Source of the DNA: Montifringilla adamsi
Taxonomy: Eukaryota > Chordata > Aves > Passeriformes > Passeridae
Length of the DNA stretch: 64,000 nucleotides
Direction: 5' to 3'
Assembly: GCA_017590115.1 (NCBI GenBank)
Contig: JAGGNK010006892.1
Span: forward strand, 12,563,736 to 12,627,735
Translations under genes and position numbers: made by a program
The notes under the pieces: generated by a model
Seen by the model: the letters and a program-made list of their open reading frames with translations, nothing else
Database searches by the model: none
Told to the model about the DNA's origin: nothing
Part shown: piece by piece, positions 24,581 to 35,895 of the stretch
How positions within the stretch are numbered: the stretch's first letter is position 1
Layout: each line of letters begins with the position of its first letter

Positions 24581-27500
24581 AACTAAAAGAGTTTTTCTCT
24601 CATTGAAAGTCAAAATTACCGCATCTGGTGTCATTAATGCCAAAGTCTGTGTCTGCTGGAAGGGATTCAGTGTCTGACAAAGCATAGTACTTGACTGAAG
24701 GGTAGCTTTTTGCTGTGGGGTCTGGGGGGGTGATGTGTTCCACCTCCCAGTTTACAGGCAGGAACCACTATCAACTCCTGGTCAGGTGGCCCTAGGAAGA
24801 GGGCAGCACTTAAAGGATGAAATTTTAAACAAAGAATGGTTGAGTATAATAAAATAATAAGAAAAATATCTTGCTTGCATCATTCAGTAGCTCTCCAAAT
24901 TTTGTGGCCTGAGAGACAGCTAAAAGGGTTTGGAAAATGAAGACAGTGCTTATGCCTTTTGAATACTTTTTTTTTAATACCCTAAATTTGTCATACCCTA
25001 TGTCCTTTGGATGCACATCACTCACATTGTACATCCAACTGCACATTGCCCTGCATTTGCAATTATTGCCCAATACCCTCCATAAGCAAAATTCTTGGCA
25101 CTTAGAACTGACAGACACAGGTCTTGATCTTTATCTGCATTGTTTTGCTTAGCTAGAAGGTTTCTGAAGCTTCTCCTGGACATCTGATAAACAGAGGTGG
25201 TTTCTGCACTTGCAATCCAAGCAGCTTGTGTGTCTGTGAGCAGCCTGCCCATACAAAGGGATGCTGGACATTATTACTCCATTGAGGGGCTGGTAGGCAT
25301 CACTATGGGTCCCAAGCACAAACACAGTTAACCACAGAAGATGAGGAGAATGAGCTGTGTGAGGTATAATAAGTGTTTCCATTTATTCCTTTATTAAGCA
25401 AGCTCTTGGGAAAGTGTTTCTGATTGCTTGAGGCTGCCACTTGATTCAAAGAAGCCCACTGAGCCTTTTACTATCAGGTTCATTTTAAAAAGCATTTTGT
25501 TTCAACAGTACTCCAAATGCTTTATTATCCATTTTTATTAAGCATTACAATGAGAAGGTAAAGCTGATTACGCCTCTCCCATGCACTGCAGATTGGCTTG
25601 GCCTTGTGCATTTTAATGGGCTCATTGTGCTGGCCTCCCATGGTGGGCACAGCTCCACCAGCGAGGCGAGCAGGAGTCTGCAACTTTTCCTTCTATTTGC
25701 AGATTGATCTGTGTTGTTACCAAAAGCTGGGATGATGCTTGTTGGGAAAAGGAGACATCACTCAGGAGATGGGTATTTGAGTACAAGCAAATTCGCATAT
25801 TAGAAATATTCGAAATATTTATGCCTGAGAGTTAAAAAACCAGCGGGGCTGACTCTCCCCTGATAGTCATAGGACCTGTGACCCTCCAGATCAAACATGC
25901 TTTTACTGCAAGGAGAGCCTGCCCCACAGGCACATCATGTGCCCCCTTACTCCCATCAATTCCAAAGCAATGAAAGCAAAAAACGACAACAACCTTCAGT
26001 GAATGTGTTTAATACTTGGAAAAACTTTCCCAATAGTCAGTTTTGACAAATTTTATCTTGAAATCCTGTATCTTTTTTGCCCCCCATTGATGCAAATGTT
26101 CGAACCAAGAGATTTGGGGATTTCCTAGCTGCAGCCCAAGCATATTCAATGGGAAGCTGACCTCAGGCTGCAGAGAAATTGATGTAAAGTCTGTCTGCAA
26201 TGGCCTCATGTATGTGTGGCTGCAGCTCAGAAAGGGGGGATTTGGTAAAATTTGTGAACAAGAAAATATCCTCTGTGAGTGCAGAAAGAATGCACACAAG
26301 TATGACACAGGCTGCACTGATTGCTGTGCCAGCAGTGTGCCAAACTTTCCTCATCTACTTTATTATTTAGAAATAGGAATGCTGCTTTCATGACTACAAG
26401 ATTGCAATTATTCAAAGAAATCACAAGAGAGTTTTTTTTCTTTTGTTCCTGTATTTTCTGTAGCTGATAATACAGTTCCTTTTTCTCAGGTAAGATTCCA
26501 TATATCCTTCGTAATGTTAGAAAAATATTTTCAAAAAGCCTTTTCACCAGAATCAAGTGAATGAGGTAGTATCTTGTCACCAAATTGCTCATTGTTCTTT
26601 GGTGCATTGTGATTGGATCAAATTTTTGTAGCAAATCATAGTCTCAGTTCACCACATTTAGGCTTCATTTGCATGCATTCTCTGAGACTTTTCCTTTCAA
26701 AAGATTTAAAGGCAAAACTCTTTTGGAAGTCTGAGGTAGATACACAGCTTTCAGGTCAGATTTTTTTTTTCCATCAGTATCTTAATAGTTTCTAGATATG
26801 GCATACCTGATAGGGCTTCATGTTAAACTTGTGCCTTTGTATCCACCAGAGGGTATTTTCTTCCCTTCTGTCCTTTGCCTTAGCTAATGCCACTCTTTTG
26901 ACCTGCTGAATGATGTCAGTTTTCAGTGCCACTTACTCAGACCAGTATTTATCATCTCCAATTTGGTATTCCGTCCTTCCATACAGTATGACTGCTCCCA
27001 TTTGACCATGACATCTCATTTTATTTTGTATATTCAATTTATCAAATGCCATTTGATTTTAATCACATTTTGTGCTCCAGTCTCATGCATTCTGAGTTTT
27101 TTTGTCTGTGGTTCGAAAACTAATTTTGAATATATTTTGTTTCAAAACATCATGTGCTATACAATGTCTTGCATGTAGTACTTTCATATTTCTTCAGAAA
27201 ATTCAATATAAACATTTATAAATATAAATATGTTTTAAAAGCCAGTCTCTTAAGTTCTCTTCAGCTACGTCTCAGTGCAGATGCCCATTGAAATTCAATA
27301 TGCAATATGAGCTAAAAGGCTAAACAAATGTCTCATATTCTAACACCAGATATTTTCCTATTGTGTTTTAGTAAGAGCAGAGGAGGAGAGTAAAATCCAG
27401 TGTGTCTGACTGTGTTTGGAGGTGGATAACACTACTGGGAACATAGTGAGACCTGTACCAGGGGAATATTTACTGTTCTTGTTGGCTTCTGTTCACACCA

Positions 27501-30500
27501 TTGTGGTCAGAGTCTTCTCACCTGTGAGCAGTACAGGAAAGAAAAAACAAATTTTTCTGGTCCAATCTGTAGTTTGCTGGCAGCACCTCAACACATAAGA
27601 TAAATTATTCTTCTTATTTCTTCTGCTATGTGAGTTGGGGTTCAACTTTGGTTAATCTGGAGTAATTTTGGTCTTTCCTTTCACAGAAAACCATAATAAG
27701 AGTTGTGGTTGCTTGGACACCTGGAGCCATCAGCTGAAGTCGTTCAGCTCTCCTTCTGCTCTGTCGTGCACCCCTGAGGCCAGTCCTTGCTGCCATGCTT
27801 TGGAAAGCACTCAGTGCAGGCAGCTTACACTTATTCAAGTAAGTCTAGCGCTGGAGAGCTCCGAATATGTTAAACTTGCAGTTTATACTAAAGTGCTTTT
27901 CCTAGAAACTTTGGACATCTGTTATTCTTGGTGGAAGGACCTAGGTTAGGATATGTGCTGGACAGAATTAGTTTTTTTCCAAAGTTAGGTTTATAGGAAA
28001 AAATGTACTGAAGATAAATTTCCATAATACTTTCAGGTAAAAGAGCTGGAACAGAAGTTTTCTTGAGCTATGGCGAAATTTCACCTGAGGCACAATGAAG
28101 AAGCAGAGAGGAAAAATGAGTCTGAACAATAGGAAAATATGATCTATCAAAAGTGTGGAATAATCTGTCAGGAAAACATTAGTCCTGGTATGTCCATTAT
28201 GGAAATTAAATTTGACAAATAATCATTAGACTACTCTGTGTAGATCAATCCTTCCCTGGCCTTGCAGGATGTGGTAAACCTCAGACCACAGGTAAGTTCT
28301 GTTTTCAATTCTCTTTTATTGCCCTCCTGAGTTTCTAACTTAACATGATGGATGTGGGGAGAGACAAATTCTTTTGCGGTTTGGTATTTCTTTCAAATTC
28401 TTTCATTTGGTGAACACTTTATATTGAGGTGGGAAACAGTAATATTATTTTACACTGACACGATACTTTCTAAACTGAGGAATGTTTCAAGCTTTGAATA
28501 GCCATGCACCACAATTCCATCTCAACAAGATGCAGTAGCCTCGAGCACTGAAGTGGGAAGCCACATATAAAAGTCTTCCTCTACTATTCTGCACAGCAAC
28601 AGGAGATAGAAAGTTGCTGCAGCCTGTGACAAAAGGACAGTTGAAAGGTATTGTGGCAGTCTTGTGGCCAGACACAATCCCCTCAAAGTTTAAAAGACAC
28701 TCATGTTTGAATGTCTTCTTCGGTCTGTAAGATAGACATATTACTGTGGTACATGCTAATCCATTTCTCCATTCTGCAACTCAGTCCTCTGCTTTGTCAT
28801 CTCATATATAATTTGGTTGGGCTTGTGGTTTTTTAACTTGATATTCAAAGACCAGTGGAATCAATACATGACAACAAAAACCTTGCAGGAAGGTCACATA
28901 TTTCCTCCACAATATTAGTCTTGTTAAAGGGGTAGGGAAGCACCTGGATGAAAGATGGTCTTTCCCGCAGAGCTTGAAAACAATTATGATAAACACTATG
29001 TAGGTATTGGCTTTTGTAAATACTTGTTCACACAGAAGCATTTACTTAGGGTAAGGTTTCAGTGAAAGGGCCCCATTAGGACCTTACCCAGCTGTGGAGT
29101 AGGGTGGGTAGTCTAGAGGGAGGAAAGGAGGAGTCTGAAAAGCCAAAGGAAACTCCAGGGACGTTCAGTATCAACAAGGTCAGGTAGGATAAATGCCCCC
29201 TCTAGTGGATCTCACTTTAGAAGAGAGGAAATCTGTCTTCTAAAAGCATGGTGCAGGGATAGCAGGAGTGCTTTGTGCATTATGAAGGAAAAAAGCGTCT
29301 GAGAGAAAGAAGTAGCTCTTGGACATACCTGAGTAATACAGAAAGGGAAAATACATTGTGAGTGAATCAAAAAATAAACATCCAAGCCCCCAAACTCTGC
29401 CACTTCTGTAACTTGGCAGTTGTCCTGAAATGCTTAGCAGCACATGGATGAAATAAATGGGAAACAGCTGGGAAATACTTGGTCTGTTGCAAGGTTAGAG
29501 AGATTTCCAGAAGGCCTGAATGTAGCTTCTTTGTTGTGCTGTTGAGGGAGCTGTTAGTAAGTCATCTTTCCAGCAGTTTCTCCTCCTCTCAGGCTGAAAG
29601 GATAACTGCATTAAGTAGCCTAATCCTGCCTCACTAGAAATCCCATATTAGCCAGGTTCTCTCTGAGTAATCTTACAATCAAAGGAAAGGATGGGGGATA
29701 GGAACCATCCTGCATCTGTTTCCCCCCATATGTCTGCTGTAGTGCTGGAGAACATGGGAACATTGTCACAGATATGCAGAGGCTAAGCTGTGGGCACTGG
29801 ACAGGTCAGTCTGTGGAGACCTAGCAGTCTTTCTCCTAGCAGTAAAGTCATTAAGTTTTCCTAGAGCTGTCCCAAAAGATGAGGAAGCAGCAGACAGCAG
29901 CTGAGAATAAAATTCTTTAGGTCTTAACTCATTCCCAAGTACTTGCCTTATCCTCAAGCTTTGTCCTTGTCAGTCCCCATTAGTCTCCTCTCTCAGTTTT
30001 TGGATTCTCCTTGAGTCTCCAAAGGACCTCACCTTTCCTTCCCCAGCTTTTTCTGGCTTTCAGTCCAATCATTCTAACTATCACAGATCTGCTGTCTGAC
30101 CAGTTCCTCCTTCCAGCAGCACAGTTTACTGATGCCTTTATCCACCTTTAATACCCTCTTTTCAACTCCTAAGTTTCTTAACCAAAATCCAGTTATCAGT
30201 TTGTCACTTCTTTTTATTATATCCCACTTCTTCCTCCCTTTCCTGAGGGCCTGGGCAATCTCCATTTAAGTCTCCCCAACACCACAAAACCAGAACCAGT
30301 TTTCTTACCTTACACCAATTCTCCTACAGATATTGATAAGCTCTTTGCTGCATACATCCCATTTATACAAAATATCTGAAGAGTCTAGAACCCAGCTCTA
30401 GGTTGCATCAGCTGAGTAGATGCATATTGCAGGCTTTGAAAGGTGCAGAGTATGGCCAAATGTGAGTTGTTACTGCAGCATAAAGTGAAGCACTTAGCTG

Positions 30501-33500
30501 AACAAGGCATGTCTACTTCAAACCACAAGTTGAGAGAATTTGAAAGTCAAACTCATCTGATGTATTGCTGTTCATTTCAGGTAAGCTTCAATGACAGGCA
30601 GAAGCTTCCTTCAAAATTTCAGCTCCAGTAGTTGAAGGGTGGAAAAACTCCACGTACTAGAAAACTTAGCAAAGTGATATGAAGAGTTGCAAGCCTTGAA
30701 GTAGCATCCCTGAAGAGGAGCTGCTATCCCAGGCTGCTTGATCTCACAGGACAGGAAATATGAACACCTCTAGATATATGGAAGTTTTTACACTAAGTCA
30801 TGCAATGTCACAGAAAGCATCATGCAAGTCAATTCCATTCCAACCAGTCTGGCAAATCTGTTTAGTGTGCTTTTTTCCTAAAATCCAGGCATTGAGACTG
30901 TCAGGCTACATGCTAGTTGATAGAATTCTGGGTTTTATTATGTTTTTTAAAAAAAGGTAGAAAATGTTAGATGATAAATAGAACTTATTAACACATGAGG
31001 AGGGTCACTTCTTCATAATCTGAAAATGTTTATTGATCTGTTGGTTTACTGACATTGCATGTTGGCAAATGCGTTTTGTTTTGTACTGTGTTTTTCTAAT
31101 ATTTTTTCTGTATTTAACCTGTCACACATACACATTACTTGAAAACATCAAATGCAATTTCAGGTTGAATGTAATTTTGATTGATTTCAGGTAATAAATA
31201 ATTTCTGGGCTGGTAAGTTTTATTTAGGAATAAGTTTATCACTCTAAGGCAGATGAAAATGTTGAGGAGAAAGAGGTAATGAGTCTGAAAACTGGATTGG
31301 TTTAAAAGCTAGCATTCCCCATCCTTCCTATCCCCCAGTGAGGGCAGGCAGGAAACAGGGCAAGGGGTCAGCATATTGCCCATGGATGCAGCTGGAGAGG
31401 GCGGTGGTGGAGCTCTTTTGGCACCAAACATGTTTTCACAGTTCTCTTTGCAGCCAAAGTGGCTCAATAAGAGCCCCATCTTCTGGCTCCAGATCAGGGA
31501 TTTTGCCTGATTTCACTTCTTCTCTGCTTCCCCAGTCATGTATGAACTTGCCAGCTCCAAGCAGCTACACTAATCAAAGACCATTTTCCTTGGGTATCAA
31601 ACCAAAACTCACATTTTAAGGTTATTACATCTATTTTTGAAAACTGTCGATCAGATTTTTCAGCCCATCTGCTAACCTTCCAAACTATGAGCTAAATTAA
31701 AGCATTTCTTTGACTTTGAAGGACTCCACAGAACAATCATCCACTGTGAAGGCTGAACACTGTTGGCCCGTGAGTTCTTTGTCTCCCTGTGCAGAGGATG
31801 GGAAGGGCTGGGAACCAAAGATGGGTGCTCTCAGGAGCTGCCAAGCAGGAAGGCTCTGTAAGGTATTGTCCAGAAATGCCACAGGCAGCAGATCTGCAGT
31901 GATTATCTTAATGACAGGCTCTGTTATCCAATTAGCCTTCAGCTCAAAGGGGAATTAATTCCTCAAATTTTTAAGGTTTCTCTCACAGGCAGAACAAAAC
32001 ATGATTTATATCTGTCTGGACTCCCACACAATGAGCCACATTGCTCCAGACTCATACAAAATATCATTAGGCTGCCAATTAGACAAAAATATTTTTTATG
32101 TGGTTACTCCAATCCTCCTTGGACAATCGTGTCAGAAGCCACTGGCTAACTCCTAAATAACCATGAATCCCAAAGGGCAAATCCGGGACAGACATCCCTC
32201 GTGAGACCATTCCCCCTCCGTGTGGCTCTAACAAGACTGAAGCCCTGCTGTTCCCAGCCTGGCTTGGCTCACAGGCTCGTGGATCTGTTGTCACTTCTCT
32301 GCTGACTACCCCAACAAGTGCCCTGCTAACCTGCATCATCCTTTGGCCTTCTTGTCAACCTGATGCTTAATGCAGGGTCCATAAGGCAGATCTGAGTGAA
32401 TCCAGCCCTTTGTAACTCTTTTGCAGATGAAGTCTGTGTTGTCTTTCCACATCAGCCAGGAGAAGGTATTTCAATTAGCATTCTGCATCCTCTACCGCAC
32501 TTCAGGAAATGGAGTGTCAGGCATTGGGGAGGAGAGGAAGAAAATGGAGATGTGTGGGGTTTGTTCATGGAATTAAGCTTCTGCAGAAAGACTAGAGTGA
32601 GTGTTTTTTAAGGAAAGGAAAAGAAAATGTCTCTAGAGCTCACCTCACACCGAACTGCTTTTCTAAAGCTGACTTTGCTCTCTCCCAAGGGATGCTTTTT
32701 CAAACTAGATAGCCAGTCATGCTTTTCCTTGATGTGCATTGTTAGCAATGGCTTTGAAACACACTTTCTAAGGCATCAGAAAAAGCTCTTTCCATGGCTG
32801 TAGTAGACCAGGTATTCAGTGGGTTCTCTTTAGATCCTCCAGAGAGCAGGCATCTGCTCCATGCTAAAAGCAGTGTACAGATATTGGGAATGAACAGAGA
32901 ACAGCAAGTCCCAGGAAAGACACTCAAAAAGAAACCTGTCGCAGACTCATGGGTATGGTTGTCACTGTGTCTTACCATCTCCAGGTGGAAGATATTTCCT
33001 CCCCAGGCAATGAAAGGCCCAGAAACAGAAGTGGTCATAGTGCTGATGCTCTTCTACATGTAGCTGGAGGTGCCATATACAGGTTTTGTATCAAATTAAT
33101 CTGCAGTGGTAAGAAAAAAATTCAGATGCTGGCAGAAAAAGGCTGTAAACAACTTGTCTAATAAATCACAGCTGAAATGCTGCTCTCCAGAGGTGCAACT
33201 GTGGTCCCAATAAGGGATCTTGCCTCATGAAATCCTTTGAAGGAATCTTTTTCTTTCCAGAATTTTTTCTCACTAGAAACTCAATTCAGAGTTAAAGGAA
33301 TGTTTCTTCAATTTTCCACAAATTATCAGGGAATCTTTGCTGTCTTTCACCAGCACAGTGTAAGTAGTTTTATCCCTGTTTGTTCCCTATTGCTCTCTAT
33401 TGCAAAGGGGAAATAGAGAAGTGCACCAATTTCTCTGGAATTCTTGAAATGCTTCCCAAAATTCAATGAAAACAACAGAACAGGAATGTCAGTCTATTAT

Positions 33501-33544
33501 TATTCTGTATATCAAAACATCACAGTTTATCAATGCATGAAGAC
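24581..33544. other. Unique non-coding DNA with candidate regulatory stretches
   Basis: No gene or transposable element is recognised over nearly 9 kb. Notable parts are a less AT-rich, CpG-containing stretch at about 25,410-25,760; an exon-like 24-base segment at 28,268-28,291; a pyrimidine-rich plus strand at about 29,970-30,290; and a homeodomain-site-rich stretch at about 31,880-32,110. The largest open frame (135 codons, minus, 26,634-26,227) shows no family resemblance. Confidence 0.6.
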
Positions 33545-33575
<31 letters not shown>

Positions 33576-33586
33576 TAATATATAAA
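33545..33586. repeat. (AT)n microsatellite
   Basis: Perfect alternating AT for about 26 bases, continuing as AAATATAATATATAAAA. This is a length-variable simple repeat with no evident function. Confidence 0.95.
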
Positions 33587-35289
33587 AAAGGACCTTTGAA
33601 TTTCAGCTCTAAAATCTATTGTTTTTACTTTCCTTCTTTAATGATAATGAGTTTCCATTCAAGACAGCTGTAGTTGGAAGCTTAGAAATCTCATGATCTA
33701 GTTACATTTTGCAAACAAAATATGTGAGAAAAAAGAAAAAAAAAAAAAAACCAAAATTCCACCTCCTCCAAAAAAACCCAAAATGACTTAAAGCTAAGGA
33801 TGTTTTATAAATTGTCTCACTTTTTTTTTTTTTTTCCTCCCTCAGAAACTATTCTGTAAATGTAAAATTGAGCTGATGTCTTCTGATGCCTAGTTATCTG
33901 CCCAGCCGTGGAGTTACTCTACTATTGTCTGCTCAGCTGAAAATATTCTCTGTAGCTGCCTCTTTGTGCTTTGTTGGGTGCACTATGTCTAAGGAAGAAC
34001 CACAGTACCCAGGGTTAGAAAATGCAGGACAGTTATTTCCTCCTTCCCTCTGGTCAGTTATGCTATCTTTTTCTAGGGGGAAAAAAGACCACTCTCATGA
34101 TTTGGCTAATTTGAGTTCACTTTACATGGTTCAGTCTCTCACGACTGAATCACATCTGATTGCCAATGTGCTGAGTGAGGAACACCAAAAGCCAGGAGTC
34201 CTTTCCCTAAGGCATATAAATGACCCCCAAATATGAATGGGCCTCTCATGATTCCCTCAAGTGCCCCACCAGCAGCAGAAGAGGAAGACCTTCCCACAGC
34301 CCTGTACAACTGCTTTGTGCAGCAAAGCCACATCAACTCTGTGCCATGGCAGACTTGGGTGAAATTGCTTCCATGTCCATGATGCATATCCTCTATGGGT
34401 TCAGATGCTGAGAACCCCCAAAACCCACTGGGCTTCAGCATTCTGTGCAACCTGCCTCTAAGAGGGGTTGAGATTCAGTAGTGTGAGTGGGGATGGCACT
34501 GCATATTCTTCACTCTGTGAAGAAACAACACTCCCTCGAGGGATTTAGCAGGATTTTCTGTTGTTAATAATGTGCTCTTTACATGTGTTTGTACTTTGGT
34601 ACAAACTCCACAAAGCACAGCTCCGCTTTTTACATTTTTACAGAAAGAGTTTGCTTCCCAAAAGTTTTTAATGAGTAATTTAGGCAAAACACTTTCCTGT
34701 CAAAAATCTCACTTTGCCTGGATCAGCAGCTGAAATATAATATCATTTCTACAGCCTCATGGTGTGTTGCAACCATCACACCTCCCCCCTCCCAACCACA
34801 CTATGTTCTCAAGAATGCTCGTTAGGACTCAGCTTTTATTAATTGATGAAACCTGGGCAGTTACCTGCCTTTGAGCTTATCAGAAACACTGCTGCCAGAA
34901 CTTCTTTTGCCTAATGAGCTTTTGTAATAAGTAGCCTTGAGACTTTTTATTTTTCTGTCTGAACAACAGGTTGAGTAAAATAACTTTATTATTGAGCTTT
35001 TTGAGGAAAATCTCAGTAATTACTGACCCAGATTGTGGCCAGGATAGAAATTTACTGACAACTAAAACCCAGCATCTTGAGACCATACAAAGAATGGTGC
35101 TAAGTGAGGCCCTTTAACCTGAATCGCTGTGGGCACCATACTCTGAGTGGACTCCTCCTGGGGCTCACCAAATCTCCAGTTTGCTGTATACAGACAACTG
35201 CTGCTGAAAGGTGGTGATGAAGCCTGAGCCCAAGTCTCCACTCCCTGAGGATCAACTCTGCCTATCGAGAAGATGCAAAGGCTTCCAAC
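33587..35289. other. Unique non-coding DNA with A- and T-runs
   Basis: An A-rich run (33,729-33,750) and a T15 run (33,821-33,835) lie less than 100 bp apart and could pair as an imperfect inverted repeat. The stretch at about 34,690-35,040 is low in simple repeats and rich in ATTAATTGATG, TAATGAG and ATTACT words, as candidate enhancers often are. No gene is recognised; the 116-codon frame at 33,886-34,236 has no visible domain. Confidence 0.55.
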
Positions 35290-35895
35290 ATGAGAATTTC
35301 ACTGAACTCAAGGGGAATTTTTCATAGGTATACCTTTGTACATGCTTCTTTATGTCTGTGTGCATGCACATTAAGAATGTTGCATTTTTAGATTAATAAT
35401 TGAATTTATAGTTAAATATTAAAAACTGTGTTAAACTTATGGTTAAGTTAGATTTATGGTCAAATTACTGTTACACTTATAGAAAAATCTATTGAATCAT
35501 TTTGTGAGCATTAGATTAGTTAATTGATTAAGTGCTGTTGTTATGGTGTGGATTGAATATTGTTATGATTTAGTGTTGCTGAATCCTTTAGACCTAAACT
35601 GCTGATCCAGTCTGAGACTAAGCTTGGCAGGGGGGTCTATTCTAAACCTTGTGACTCAATGGGAGAGTCTTACTCTCTTCTTTCCTTACCCTTTTTGTGT
35701 CTGGTCTCCACATAAACCATTGTAGACTGCTTTTAATCTGGTTTTCTTTGTGTGCTTTATCTACACAGTAAGCAATAGAGTGAACCTTGCCACTGAACGT
35801 CCTCAAATTTGTATTAAACCTGTTTTTGCTGATACCTCACCAGTGATATTTTAAAGTGACCTAAACCACTCATTTTCATCATCTTGCCCCCAGAC
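35290..35895 (+). mobile_element. Possible decayed LTR (ERVL-like), low confidence
   Basis: The block has LTR-like architecture: an AT-rich first half with recurrent TTAAGTT/TTAGTTAATTGATTAAG words, a transition at CTGAATCCTTTAGACCTAAA, a pyrimidine-rich stretch (about 35,665-35,715), then GTATTAAACCTGTTTTTGCT near 35,812, in which ATTAAA could serve as a polyadenylation signal followed by a U5-like end. This resembles my recollection of avian ERVL LTRs. No TG...CA ends or target-site duplications are clear, so age has erased the boundaries or the call is wrong. It has no coding capacity. Confidence 0.35.

Noticed and set aside
26480..26500. TTTCTCAGGTAAGATT, overlapping acceptor and donor consensus
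   Set aside because: Acceptor and donor coincide, so no exon can lie between them; chance match or recursive splice site at best.
27105..27120. GGTTCGAAAAC resembling a tRNA T-arm
   Set aside because: No matching D-arm, anticodon arm or acceptor stem around it.
33545..33586. (AT)n tract as a regulatory or origin element
   Set aside because: It is an ordinary dinucleotide microsatellite with no supporting context.
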